From positions 620,001 to 684,000 of the forward strand of contig NZ_FOGR01000004.1 of assembly GCF_900111275.1 (NCBI RefSeq): a DNA stretch of 64,000 nt, in the 5' to 3' direction. The position numbers and the translations under genes were made by a program. The notes beneath the pieces were generated by a model that was not told where the DNA came from, ran no database searches, and saw only the letters and a program-made list of their open reading frames with translations. The DNA is from Rhizobium sp. NFR03. Lineage in GTDB: Bacteria > Pseudomonadota > Alphaproteobacteria > Rhizobiales > Rhizobiaceae. Of the stretch, positions 17,225 through 26,011 are shown piece by piece. How positions within the stretch are numbered: position 1 is the stretch's first letter; each line of letters opens with the position of its first letter.

Positions 17225-17917
17225 TCAGGCGACTTTGGCCATTCGCAGGGTCTTGATCAGGACGGCAGCCGTCTCGAGCGAGGAGCCGGGGTTCTGGCCG
17301 GTGATCAGCAACCCATCCTGGACCACATAAGACGACCAGTCGGGGCCGCTGGAATAGAGGCCGCCGTTCTGCTTCAGCACGTCTTCGACCAGGAAGGGCA
17401 CGATCGTCGTCAATCCAACGCCGTCTTCTTCCGAGTTCTTGAAGCCGGTGACCTTTCTGCCCTGGACCAGCGGCGTGCCGTCTGCGGCCTTCACGTGGCG
17501 CAGGACGCCCGGTGCGTGGCAGACGAAGGCAACAGGCCTGCCGGCGCGGGACAGGGATTCGATGATGGCGATGGAGTCCTTGTCTTCCGCCAGATCCCAG
17601 AGCGGGCCATGACCGCCGGGATAAAACACCGCATCGTAATCTTCTGGCCAGACGGAGGCGAGCGGGACGGTTTCGGCCAGGACCGCCTGGGCGGCGGGAT
17701 CGGCCTTGAAGCGCTGCGTCTGCTCCGTCTGGAAGCTCGGTTCGTCGCTCTTGGGATCAAGCGGCGGCTGGCCGCCCTTCGGTGAGGCTACGGTGATCTT
17801 GGCGCCGGCTTCAAGGAAGGCGTAGTAGGGAGCTGCGAACTCTTCCAGCCAGAACCCGGTCTTGCGGCCGGTATCGCCCAGTTGGTCATGCGAGGTCAGA
17901 ACCATCAGAATGTTCAT
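17225..17917 (-). CDS. DJ-1/PfpI-family protein (type 1 glutamine amidotransferase-like)
   Basis: A 230-residue protein of the DJ-1/PfpI superfamily, with the nucleophile elbow AFVCHAPG (Cys133, His134) and an N-terminal KTGFWLEEFAAPY that supplies the conserved Glu. GHGPLWDL and the Glu-Asp lid are typical of the branch related to Hsp31/HchA, whose members act as glyoxalase III or deglycase-like enzymes or chaperones. It is cytoplasmic, with no signal peptide. It is divergent from the LysR gene 18033-18941 across a 115-bp gap, so that regulator probably controls it. The precise activity cannot be read from the sequence. Confidence 0.85.
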   Translation of the reverse strand: MNILMVLTSHDQLGDTGRKTGFWLEEFAAPYYAFLEAGAKITVASPKGGQPPLDPKSDEPSFQTEQTQRFKADPAAQAVLAETVPLASVWPEDYDAVFYPGGHGPLWDLAEDKDSIAIIESLSRAGRPVAFVCHAPGVLRHVKAADGTPLVQGRKVTGFKNSEEDGVGLTTIVPFLVEDVLKQNGGLYSSGPDWSSYVVQDGLLITGQNPGSSLETAAVLIKTLRMAKVA

Positions 17918-18032
17918 GTGCGTGATCCTTTCGATCTGTCCGACTGTTCGGATGGCCTGATCATGCCCCGTCTCGCACCATTCCGGAAATTTATCTTCTT
18001 GATTTCAGTTATGCTGCCGTCAATATGACTGG

Positions 18033-18941
18033 ATGAAGTACGACCTTAATCTTCTGCCGGTGTTCCTGACATTGATGGACGAGCGAAACGTCACGCGCGC
18101 CGCCGAGCGGTTGGGCATGACGCAGCCAGCTTTGTCGAACGCGTTGAACCGCCTTCGGGACACCTTGCGCGATCCGCTTTTCATTCGGGAGCGCTACGGA
18201 ATGCGGCCGACGCAGATGGCCGAGGAGCTGGCACCGGCGGTGCGCGCGGCTCTCTCCAGTCTCAACGAGGCGATCGGCGGGCAGCAGGAATTCGATCCCG
18301 AGCGCGCCACCCGCCAATTTACGATCGCGCCCAACAGCTATGTCGAGTTCGTGCTGATGCCGGTCATCGTGGCGCGTTTGAGGGAACTGGCCCCCGGCAT
18401 CCGCCTGCGCCTGACGCCCTTCGGCAACGACCTCGTTGAAACCGGCGCTGTGTCCGGCGCCACGGAAATGGTGATCGGCAGGATCGTCGATCCGCCCGAC
18501 AACATGGTCGTTCAACACCTCCTCGACGATGGTCTCGCCTGCGTGGTGCGGAAAGATCATCCTGATGTCGCCGATCACCTCTCCAAGGACCAGTACGAGC
18601 GCATGAAGCACGTCAACGTGGTGCCGCCCGGACGGATGCGGGCCGGCCTTTTCCAGGCGTTGCAGCAGAGCGGTGTCACGCGCGATGTGGCGGTATCGGT
18701 CACGCACTTCCTGGCCGTGCCCGAAATGATCGCGGTGAGCGACTACTGTGCGACGCTACCGGGCCTGATCTGCCAGCGTCTGGCGCGGGACGAGAGGCTG
18801 AAGGTGCTGCCGGCTCCCGTCGATCTCGGAACGTTTCCGGTGGAGCTTGCCTGGCATGTGCGCTACCGCAGCGACCCTGCCCATCGCTGGCTACGGGCTT
18901 TGATCTCAGACGTGGCAAAGGAGCTGTACCTTCCCTCGTAG
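18033..18941 (+). CDS. LysR-family transcriptional regulator
   Basis: A 302-residue regulator. The N-terminal helix-turn-helix (MDERNVTRAAERLGMTQPALSNALNRLR, about residues 15-42) is followed by RDPLFIRERYGMRPTQMA and an effector-binding domain of two lobes. The start MKYDLNLLPVFLTLM resembles the NodD/NahR branch. It is divergent from the DJ-1/PfpI gene, the classic arrangement for a LysR regulator and its target. Effector unknown. Confidence 0.88.
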   Translation: MKYDLNLLPVFLTLMDERNVTRAAERLGMTQPALSNALNRLRDTLRDPLFIRERYGMRPTQMAEELAPAVRAALSSLNEAIGGQQEFDPERATRQFTIAPNSYVEFVLMPVIVARLRELAPGIRLRLTPFGNDLVETGAVSGATEMVIGRIVDPPDNMVVQHLLDDGLACVVRKDHPDVADHLSKDQYERMKHVNVVPPGRMRAGLFQALQQSGVTRDVAVSVTHFLAVPEMIAVSDYCATLPGLICQRLARDERLKVLPAPVDLGTFPVELAWHVRYRSDPAHRWLRALISDVAKELYLPS

Positions 18942-19217
18942 ACGGTCATGCTGGGTCAGGCAGTGTCGAAAGCTGGGACCACGACGCTGGGGTCGAGCCG
19001 ATCGTTTTAACAGCGGCCCGGCAAGCACGGTGTGCAATCATGTTTGGCAACCAGGCTTCCATGGTGCGGACATTTTTCGTCAGCTCTCCGGTGCCTGAAC
19101 AGAAATTACCCATGCTTTTTGCGCTGATGACGCAGACGGTTCGCATCCCTCAAGGCGATAAAGCTTCCGGGAGGAGGCCCGGTATGCGCCGGGCCTCCAC
19201 GTGTTCTGTCCTGGGCC
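18942..19217. other. Non-coding stretch with a strong hairpin
   Basis: No gene recognised. A perfect 10-bp stem GGAGGCCCGG/CCGGGCCTCC with a 6-nt loop lies at 19174-19199, 18 bp past the end of the amine oxidase remnant. It has the look of the remnant's former terminator, although no T-tract follows. Confidence 0.45.
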
Positions 19218-19851
19218 TCAGTGGCAGCCGCCGCTCTTCGTCTTGTCCTTCTGTACACAGCAATCCGCCGGGCGATTGTCCTTGCTCTGGCCTTTCCTTT
19301 CGACCGGCAGGTCCATCGCGATATTGGCGTCGAAGAAGCCGTTCGGCTTCAGTGTGAAACCGGCATATTCGACGGGCATGATCGGAAAATCCTCCGGCTT
19401 GCAGACATGGGTGTGGCCGAAGGAATGCCATAGCACGAGGTCGGCATTCTCGATGTTGCGGTTCTGCTGAACATACTTTGGCAAACCATGTGTCGAAGAC
19501 ATTGCCGTAGGGGTTGTCGTCACCCCAGGGACGGGGCACGAATTCATGTTCGGTGACGGTATTGCCGCCGCCGTCGACATCCATATGCAGGCGGGCGTTG
19601 AAGAAGTGCTGGTGCGTCGGGCCGCCGAGATTGTCATCGACCATACCGCCCCACTGATAGGTTTCGCCGGGGGCCACGGCTGCCGTCTGGATGATGCCGG
19701 TGAGCTTGGCTTCGAGCTGGATCGTGCCATCCTGGTAGAGATACCAGTAGAAGCCGTAGTCGTAATTGCCGACAGTGGCGAAGAAGGAAATAACAAGACG
19801 GCGCGAGCGGCGGACCTCGAAGATGCCGTTGCCAACGCTGTCGTCGCTGGG
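19218..19851 (-). pseudogene. Copper amine oxidase, 3' remnant with internal deletion and frameshift
   Basis: The minus strand encodes the C-terminal part of a copper-containing primary amine oxidase in two frames. The first frame (to about 19490) reads FFATVGNYDYGFYWYLYQDG, then HQHFFNARLHMDVDG (the copper-ligand His-x-His) and NPYGNVFDT. The second reads GLPKYVQQNRNIEN, LWHSFGHTHV, EDFPIMPVEYAGF and LKPNGFFD to a stop at 19218. Family knowledge puts roughly 80-90 residues between VFDT and GLPKY; here they are missing and the frame changes at the junction. The 5' two-thirds, including the topaquinone tyrosine region, are absent: an in-frame TGA lies at 19852-19854 and the next gene's 3' end is 31 bp away. 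It is clearly a dead gene. Confidence 0.82.
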
Positions 19852-19882
19852 TCACACGCTCAGTTACCGCCTGATTCTCTCA

Positions 19883-22117
19883 TCAGGCCGCTTGATTTTC
19901 TACAGATAGCACGCGCTCCAGCAGACGTACGCACTCTTGGGCTTCCATAGGACGGCCGAACAGATAGCCCTGAACCTCTCTGCAACCGCAGCCGCGCAGG
20001 AAATCTACCTGATCCTGTGTCTCTACGCCTTCGGCGACGACGTGAAGACCTAGTTTTTGGGCCAGCGCAATAATGGTTTCGGTTATGGCCATGTCGCCAG
20101 CGTCCGCCGGAATGTCCTTGACGAAGGAGCGATCGATTTTCAGCCGATTTACCGGAAGGCTCTTGAGCGCGCTGAGGCTTGAATATCCTACGCCAAAATC
20201 ATCGATCGCAAGCCGGACGCCGAGCGTGTTCAACTCGTCCATCATGGCCCTGGCTTTCGGTAAATCCTGCATGATCAGGCTTTCGGTTAGTTCCAGTTCC
20301 AGATAGCGCGCTTCAAGGCCGGATTCTGCGAGAATTTCGGCGACACGCGCGGCCCAGTTCGGTTCGCCGAACTGGCGGGCGGAAACATTGACGCTGACCA
20401 CGACAGGCGCGAACCCCGCATCCTGCCACGCCCTGTTCTGCTGGCATGCCGTCTTCAGCACCCAGTCGCCGATAGGCACGATCAACCCCGTTTCTTCCGC
20501 TAGCGGAATGAACTCGGCCGGCGAGACCGTGCCGCGGTCGGGATGGTTCCAGCGCACCAGTGCCTCGAAGGCGAAGATATGCCCGGTGTCGATGTCGATC
20601 TGAGGCTGATAGTGAAGAACGAACTGATCACCGGTAATCGCATCGCGCAGTTGCTGATGATGAAGCAGCTTTGCGTTAGACATCGCGGCCAGCTCCGGCG
20701 AAAAAAACTGCGTGTTGTTGCGACCGCAAGCCTTGGCGCGATACATGGCAAGATCGGCGTTGGCGAGCAGGGCTGCTGACGTATCCCCGTGTTCCGGAAA
20801 GCTGGCGACGCCCATCGAGAAGGTAATTTGGAACGAGCGTCCTGACAGCGTCAATGGCTCGCAGATTGTGCGTCTTAGATCGTGAAGCCTCTCATGGCCG
20901 AAATCGCCTTCGGGCGACGGGTCCGTCAGGAGAAGGACGAATTCGTCGCCGCCGAGCCTTGCGATCAGATCCGACCTCCCGATGCTGCACGTTGCCCGGT
21001 CGGCGATCGTTTTCAAAAGTTGATCTCCGGCATCATGGCCGAGACTGTCGTTGATCAGCTTGAAATTGTCGAGGTCGAGGAAAGCCAGTGTCACCCGACC
21101 GTCTTGTTCTTTCGCCAGTTCGAGAGCGGAGGTCAGGCGTTCGTGGAACGTCAGACGGTTGGGAAGTCCGGTCAGCGCATCGTGACGCGCCATGAACTGG
21201 ATGGTTTGTTCGGCCTGTTTGCGCTCGACAGCAACGCCCAGCATGTAGGATGCCATGGCGATGATGTCGGACTGCGACGTGGTCGGAGACGCGACGCTCG
21301 AGGTATAAAGCGAGAACGTGCCGAGCACCTCGCCTTGATAGGACACTACAGGGGCCGACCAGCTTGAACGGATTGCGCACGTCGTCGCCGCTTCGGCAAG
21401 CTCCCGCCATACCGGATCTGACTGCACATCCTCGACGATGACGGTTTCGCCTGACAAGACAGCAGGGCCGCCGCACGGGAATGCGTGATCGACATTCATT
21501 TGGCCAATCGACGTCCTGAACGCATCCGGAAGATTTGGCGCGATAGGCTCCGATAGATGGCGGCGGTCCTGCGACAACATCTGGACCGATCCGATGGCGC
21601 CGGGCACCTGCGCTTCCACCAGGACAATGATGCTACTGACGATGTCTTCGATTGGTACCGAGCGCGCGACCATGCCGAACATGTTTGCCTGCGCGAGCAC
21701 CAGTGTCTCGGCTTCCTTGCGATCGGTGATATCGTAGGCAAAACCGACCGTGCCGGCGGGCGCATCGTTCGCATCTTTGATGGGAAACCTGGAGGTCAAC
21801 ATCCAGCGGCTGCGGCCGTCGGCACCCACAATTTCCTGTTCCATCCCCACCAATGCTTTTCGCGAGGACAGCACCTCCTGTCCGAACGTATGCGCATTCA
21901 AATCCAAATCGATTTTACCGCTGAAGCGGTCCGCCGTGCCAAGGCCGTAGCTCTCGGACGCCACCCGGTTGCCAATGATGAACCGTCCCTCCATGTCTTC
22001 TACATAAAGGTTGGCTGGAATATTGTTGATCAACGCCTCGTGCCACCACAGCTTTTCTTCAAGCGCGCGTTGACGGCTCAGGGATTCGTCCTGCTGATCG
22101 GGAAGACGACAACTCAT
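19883..22117 (-). CDS. PAS-GAF-GGDEF-EAL cyclic-di-GMP signalling protein
   Basis: A 744-residue cytoplasmic protein with a PAS domain (about residues 22-135), a GAF-like sensor domain (145-300), GGDEF (305-470; intact GGDEF at 389-393) and EAL (485-735; EAL at 518-520, plus DDFGVGYSSLSALKSLP). Both catalytic signatures are intact, so it could make and degrade cyclic-di-GMP. The product-inhibition site RxxD is altered: the four residues five positions before GGDEF are GRSD (380-383). There is no transmembrane segment. The ATG at 22117 has a GAGG about 10 bases upstream. It stands alone, divergent from the unknown locus at 22414-24463. Confidence 0.9.
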   Translation of the reverse strand: MSCRLPDQQDESLSRQRALEEKLWWHEALINNIPANLYVEDMEGRFIIGNRVASESYGLGTADRFSGKIDLDLNAHTFGQEVLSSRKALVGMEQEIVGADGRSRWMLTSRFPIKDANDAPAGTVGFAYDITDRKEAETLVLAQANMFGMVARSVPIEDIVSSIIVLVEAQVPGAIGSVQMLSQDRRHLSEPIAPNLPDAFRTSIGQMNVDHAFPCGGPAVLSGETVIVEDVQSDPVWRELAEAATTCAIRSSWSAPVVSYQGEVLGTFSLYTSSVASPTTSQSDIIAMASYMLGVAVERKQAEQTIQFMARHDALTGLPNRLTFHERLTSALELAKEQDGRVTLAFLDLDNFKLINDSLGHDAGDQLLKTIADRATCSIGRSDLIARLGGDEFVLLLTDPSPEGDFGHERLHDLRRTICEPLTLSGRSFQITFSMGVASFPEHGDTSAALLANADLAMYRAKACGRNNTQFFSPELAAMSNAKLLHHQQLRDAITGDQFVLHYQPQIDIDTGHIFAFEALVRWNHPDRGTVSPAEFIPLAEETGLIVPIGDWVLKTACQQNRAWQDAGFAPVVVSVNVSARQFGEPNWAARVAEILAESGLEARYLELELTESLIMQDLPKARAMMDELNTLGVRLAIDDFGVGYSSLSALKSLPVNRLKIDRSFVKDIPADAGDMAITETIIALAQKLGLHVVAEGVETQDQVDFLRGCGCREVQGYLFGRPMEAQECVRLLERVLSVENQAA

Positions 22118-22258
22118 TTGGACCAGCCTCGTTTCATAATTCTTGTCAGAGCAATTTCTCTTGTTCGGCCCGCTGCCGCGATGATGTGATTCACAAATCG
22201 CCGGCGTCCGTGGTCAGTTTCCTTCGTGATCGCAAGAGCTTATAAAAAGAATTGTATA

Positions 22259-22281
22259 TTAGGAAAGTTAACTTTTCCTAA
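22259..22281. promoter_or_regulatory. Inverted repeat in the AT-rich gap before the V4R-like locus
   Basis: TTAGGAAA and TTTCCTAA (8-bp perfect arms) flank GTTAACT. The repeat lies in an unusually AT-rich 296-bp gap between divergent genes, 141 bp before the cyclic-di-GMP gene and 132 bp before the small gene at 22414. It may be an operator or a bidirectional terminator; nothing in the sequence decides this. I recognise no gene in the rest of the gap 22118-22413. Confidence 0.35.
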
Positions 22282-22413
22282 GTGTTTGGCCAAGAGAATA
22301 GATGAGAGGATATGCAAATTAGCCTGTCCAGCTCAGAGAACATTACCAGGATTCAACCAGAAATCTTATACTTCGGATCGGACCGAATGAATTGATCAAC
22401 ACGCTCATGACAG

Positions 22414-22635
22414 ATGGATCGGTTGATGACGGCGCTTTATGACATCATTACCTGGACGCGAGAGAATGGTGAGGTCATGGCGGAAAGCCGTTTGCGGATG
22501 CGAACCTTGCCTTTCACCGCCCGCGAGGGGTTGGCGTTTGCCAGCATTGGACCGTCAACCCATGCATCTGAGGAACTCGTCGTTGTTATGCGCAAAGAAG
22601 CAAGCGCCGTTGTCGGCATGCCGTGCCCCTATTGA
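22414..22635 (+). CDS. Small hypothetical protein, first gene of the V4R-like locus
   Basis: A 73-residue frame with no family I recognise. It contains TREGLAFASIG-like and SEELVVVMRKEASAVVGM segments but no signal peptide, membrane segment or cysteine motif. An alternative ATG lies at 22426. Neither start has a clear ribosome site, which lowers confidence. Support comes from position: same strand and 30 bp before the V4R-like gene 22666-23937, which does have a good ribosome site. It could equally be untranslated leader. Confidence 0.35.
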   Translation: MDRLMTALYDIITWTRENGEVMAESRLRMRTLPFTAREGLAFASIGPSTHASEELVVVMRKEASAVVGMPCPY

Positions 22636-22665
22636 CGGCGGCATGTATATCTGAGGATAACGAAA

Positions 22666-23937
22666 ATGATGGTTCCGCTGGAAATCGACCTGGATCACGC
22701 CCGCATGATTGTCGGCGGCAAAGATCATGGCAAGGCACATATCCTCCATTGCAACTATTACAACAATTATCTGATGCGCACGATATGGAAGGATGCCGGT
22801 CAATTCCTGTCGTCCGAGCCTCTCCTCATCGGCTCTGCTGTCGAGCAGTCGTATTTCCAACTGAAGGGCCTGTTCGAGACATTGAATTTGCGAGGGCTGA
22901 AAGAACGCAAGGCATTCGCCAGCAATTTCTACAGTTGGCAGGGATTCGGGCTGCTTGACTTTGGTGCGATCGATGCATCTGGCGGAACGACGATATCCGA
23001 CAGCCAGCACTATGCCGAAGGTTGGAAGGAACAGTTTGGCACGTCAGACGCGCCTGTCGGCTTCATGACCAGGGGCTGGCTCGCCGGCGCTGCATCCGCC
23101 ATTTTCGATCTGCCGCAGGACCATTTTTCGACGCATCAAACGGTCTGTGCCGCCGAAACGGGCGGTCATCGCAACATCTTCGAACTCAAGCCGGATGGTG
23201 CAAATTATTCCGTGTTCGACGGCAAGGGTGTCGGCCCTCTTTCCGCCTCCCACACCTTGTGTGAGAACCTCGCCAGCAATATCGACGCTGCGGCAGTTGG
23301 CGCAGCCGTCCTGACACTTCCGTTGTTCGGATCGCAGGACGTGGATGGCGGCTTGATCAGAAGTTTCGATGTCATGATCACCTGGCATCCTCACCAATAC
23401 TACGACCGCATCAGCTTCGAATGCGTCAACGAAGCCATCCGAAAATATGGGACGGAGGGAAGGCACGTTGTCGAACCGCTGCTTGAGGAAGCCGGGCATC
23501 GCTGCGGCTTCAGGACGTTCGGCGGCATCTGGCGTTCGCCCGAATGGGAGGCCGTGGTCGAGCCGATGTGTGAGACGCGCCAGGACTGGGTCTTCGGGCT
23601 TCTGGCTATCATCAACTGCGTCGGGTGGGGGCGGGTCGAGTGTACGAAACTGACGCGTGAGGAAGCCGTGTTCGTGGTTCACGACGACTATGAAAGCGTT
23701 GGATATCTAAATCTGTACGGCAGGGCGGATTTTGCCACCACCTACCTTTTCCCGGGCGGGTTCCGGGCCATCATGAACCTGCTCTACAATGGAAATATAG
23801 AAGAAAAGCCTCCATTGACCGAGGCCTTCTACGAAGCTCTCAGCCGACGGGCAGATTCTTATCGGACCACCACCGAAAAGTGTCTTTCGATGGGTGACGA
23901 GGTCTCGCTATACCGTGTTACGCGCAAGACGGCGTGA
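22666..23937 (+). CDS. Uncharacterised protein with two V4R-like domains
   Basis: A 423-residue protein with no signal peptide or membrane segment. It looks like an internal duplication. The first half has WQGFGLLDFGAI, then GFMTRGWLAGAASAIFD and TVCAAETGGHRNIFEL; the second has NCVGWGRVECTKL, then LFPGGFRAIMNLLYN and KCLSMGDEVSLYRV. This order (G-x-G strand, a glycine-rich helix start, then a C-x-x-x-G-x-x-x-x-F ending) is that of V4R domains, small-molecule-binding modules related to the sensor domain of XylR-type activators. In both halves the second cysteine of the usual Cys pair is lost. GAGGATAACGAAA provides a ribosome site. It probably forms an operon with 22414-22635 and 23942-24463. 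The V4R assignment is by eye; function unknown. Confidence 0.6.
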   Translation: MMVPLEIDLDHARMIVGGKDHGKAHILHCNYYNNYLMRTIWKDAGQFLSSEPLLIGSAVEQSYFQLKGLFETLNLRGLKERKAFASNFYSWQGFGLLDFGAIDASGGTTISDSQHYAEGWKEQFGTSDAPVGFMTRGWLAGAASAIFDLPQDHFSTHQTVCAAETGGHRNIFELKPDGANYSVFDGKGVGPLSASHTLCENLASNIDAAAVGAAVLTLPLFGSQDVDGGLIRSFDVMITWHPHQYYDRISFECVNEAIRKYGTEGRHVVEPLLEEAGHRCGFRTFGGIWRSPEWEAVVEPMCETRQDWVFGLLAIINCVGWGRVECTKLTREEAVFVVHDDYESVGYLNLYGRADFATTYLFPGGFRAIMNLLYNGNIEEKPPLTEAFYEALSRRADSYRTTTEKCLSMGDEVSLYRVTRKTA

Positions 23938-23941
23938 TCCG

Positions 23942-24463
23942 ATGTCGCGCGCTCATACGTCATCCGCAGCATTTCACGCACGACCCGAAGTAAACTCGGT
24001 CGATATCGATGCAGTTCAGGATCGCGACTGTATCGACAGAGCCAAGTTTCGCTACCATTTGGCATTCCCGCTGCCAGAGATATTTTTCAGTCAGTTTCCG
24101 GATGCCGGGGTGACAATCCGTGAATTCTCTAGAATGGTTCCGAAGGGGAGAGATCTATTCAGTATCGTGAAACCCGGAATGTTTCGGGCGGACGGTCTCG
24201 TGCGCGATACAAAGATGACGGTTTCGTTTCACGGCGACCCTCAGGACTGGCCCCGTGATCTAATGCGCAATTTCGAACTGCGACTTACCGCGTCGGGATA
24301 TGGGAAGATCCGCTACGTTGCCGGCGCAAAGCCGAAATGCGCAGAATGTCCTGCGCGTTTCGACAAGAAATGCGCAGGTCTCCATACAGACGATGCTGCC
24401 CTGCCGGGCACAATCACGGCAAGAGCCTTCGGGGCATCGTCCTCTTCAGCCGGCACGTCGTAG
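23942..24463 (+). CDS. Uncharacterised protein with C-terminal cysteine cluster
   Basis: A 173-residue protein starting at the ATG 4 bp after the stop of the V4R-like gene; a longer frame overlapping that gene is less likely. I do not recognise the family. The middle has FRYHLAFPLPEIFFSQFPDAG and MRNFELRLTASGYGKIRYV. It is followed by KPKCAECPARFDKKCAG (C-x2-C-x7-C), which could bind a metal such as zinc or an iron-sulfur cluster. There is no signal peptide or membrane segment. Co-transcription with the V4R-like protein suggests they work together, perhaps as a ligand sensor with a metal-containing partner; that is inference only. Confidence 0.5.
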   Translation: MSRAHTSSAAFHARPEVNSVDIDAVQDRDCIDRAKFRYHLAFPLPEIFFSQFPDAGVTIREFSRMVPKGRDLFSIVKPGMFRADGLVRDTKMTVSFHGDPQDWPRDLMRNFELRLTASGYGKIRYVAGAKPKCAECPARFDKKCAGLHTDDAALPGTITARAFGASSSSAGTS

Positions 24464-24556
24464 GGTAACCGAACGGCAATAACCAACGCCGCTGCTGATA
24501 CCCGGCACATCGCTCCGCATGTCGGACTGTCATCAGCATATCATGGCAGGACAGGC

Positions 24557-25180
24557 TTAAGGAGGGTTCGCTTCGGAGCCGGCCTGTGCCGAGCGTCCTG
24601 CGAGCGCGATCGTCAGCGGCCGCCACCGGCGCGAGTTGCCGGCCTTGAAGACGATGGCGATATCGACGAGGTCGGGCAGGGTCTCACCCGGTGCGATCCG
24701 GGCGATCGTCTTGCCGCCCCTGCGAAAGGAAAACGAGAAGGCGGTAATGCCTTCGACGAGCACGGATCGCCCCGTCTCCAGCCGGAAATCCTCCCGGTCC
24801 ATGCTGCGCCGCTCGACGAGCGAAAAGTCACCCGGTCCGTCCGGCTCCAGCGAGAGGAGCACGCGCACCAGCCCACCTGTTTCGAAGGCGGGATCCGATG
24901 GTGCCACGAAACTCAGCGTGGTCGTCTCGCCCTTGAAAAGGCGATCCTCGCCCAGCAGCGACTGGCCGATCGCTTCGGAGACGGTGCGGCGGAGGTGGTC
25001 GCGGACCGCCGCCATCTCGTCGCCCGCCGCGATGCGTTCGGCCACAGGCAGCATCGCCCGCACTGCGCCGAGCCCGTTGGTCATGAAGATCGCAACGAGA
25101 ACCAAAAGGCCCAGCACCACCAGCAATTCCACGAGGGTCGTGCCGTCTTCGCCGCTTTCGTAGACCGGCTCTTCGCTCAT
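24557..25180 (-). CDS. gspJ: Type II secretion minor pseudopilin GspJ
   Basis: A 207-residue minor pseudopilin. The start MSEEPVYESGEDG leads to the prepilin cleavage site G/TTLVELLVVLG with Glu at +5 and a hydrophobic helix, and the size suits GspJ. Its ATG overlaps the gspI stop as ATGA, so the longer upstream frame is not used. GspJ joins GspI, GspK and GspH at the tip of the pseudopilus. It is the last gene of the minus-strand gspEFHIJ block. Confidence 0.85.
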   Translation of the reverse strand: MSEEPVYESGEDGTTLVELLVVLGLLVLVAIFMTNGLGAVRAMLPVAERIAAGDEMAAVRDHLRRTVSEAIGQSLLGEDRLFKGETTTLSFVAPSDPAFETGGLVRVLLSLEPDGPGDFSLVERRSMDREDFRLETGRSVLVEGITAFSFSFRRGGKTIARIAPGETLPDLVDIAIVFKAGNSRRWRPLTIALAGRSAQAGSEANPP

Positions 25181-25560
25181 GGTTCCTTCCCGTAGACGAC
25201 GGAGGACAGCACCGGCGGGCCGGCGGAATTGCCCACGCGAATGTGGATCGCATAGGCTGGAACTGCAGCCCCCGGCATATCGACCTGCACCGCGTCCAGC
25301 CACCAGTCTAGCCCGTCGCGATGGCCGGCCTCGCGTCCGACGCGAACCGGGACGTCGGCAACCCGCTCTGACAGCACGTCTTCGGCGACGGAGAGGCGGT
25401 CGCGGATCCGTTCGACACGGTCCACGGCCATGGTGGTTCCCGAAAAGACGCGCAGCATGGCCAGCGTGACGAGCGACAAGATGGCGAGGCCGACGAGAAC
25501 TTCGGCCAGCATCATTCCTTCTTCGCCGCCCCCGGCACCCGTGTCATCGTGTGGCGCCAT
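25177..25560 (-). CDS. gspI: Type II secretion minor pseudopilin GspI
   Basis: A 127-residue pseudopilin with cleavage site EEG/MMLAEVLVGLAILS (Glu at +5) after a short 15-residue leader, and the small size usual for GspI. It overlaps gspH by 17 bp and gspJ by 4 bp. It would form part of the pseudopilus tip complex after processing by the GspO peptidase at 31990. Confidence 0.85.
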   Translation of the reverse strand: MAPHDDTGAGGGEEGMMLAEVLVGLAILSLVTLAMLRVFSGTTMAVDRVERIRDRLSVAEDVLSERVADVPVRVGREAGHRDGLDWWLDAVQVDMPGAAVPAYAIHIRVGNSAGPPVLSSVVYGKEP

Positions 25561-26011
25561 GGTGCTCCTCGCGAATAAGGCCTGTCAGCCAGTCGACGGT
25601 GATCGAGCGATGCTCGCCGCCGGCTCCAATATCGACGCGACCGCCCGACGAGCGCCCGTCGGGCAGGAAGGCAATGACGGACAGGCCGGACCCGCCTGCT
25701 TCGCGCGCGGTTTCCACAGACAGCGTCGCGCCTTTTGCTATGGCGACAGGCGGCGTGCCGTCCCGCCCCATCGTGCGTGCGGTAACATCGAAGGTGACGT
25801 TGGATCTGCGTCCATTCTGGATCGCATCGATGCGGGCAAGCTTCAGAAGCGTGACCACGGCGGTCGTCGTGCTTGCCGCCACGCGCACGTTCGCGGCGGG
25901 ACGCAGCCCGACCGTCGCCACCGACGCGACGCCGACGAGAATGGCGAGGACCACCATCATCTCGACGAGGGTAAAGCCTGCCTCCGTCGCGCGCGGGACA
26001 GGCCGGGTCAC
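25544..26011 (-). CDS. gspH: Type II secretion minor pseudopilin GspH
   Basis: A 155-residue pseudopilin with leader VTRPVPRATEAG and cleavage site G/FTLVEMMVVLAILVG. The C-terminal half has DWLTGLIREEH, as in GspH/FimT proteins. The long open frame extends well upstream into gspF, but the GTG at 26011 overlaps the gspF stop (GTGA) and sits 12 codons before the cleavage site, so I take it as the start. Confidence 0.83.
   Translation of the reverse strand: MTRPVPRATEAGFTLVEMMVVLAILVGVASVATVGLRPAANVRVAASTTTAVVTLLKLARIDAIQNGRRSNVTFDVTARTMGRDGTPPVAIAKGATLSVETAREAGGSGLSVIAFLPDGRSSGGRVDIGAGGEHRSITVDWLTGLIREEHHGATR

Noticed and set aside
19040-19357. A 105-codon plus-strand frame overlapping the amine oxidase remnant
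   Set aside because: It spans a terminator-like hairpin and the antisense of the remnant; no motif or ribosome site.
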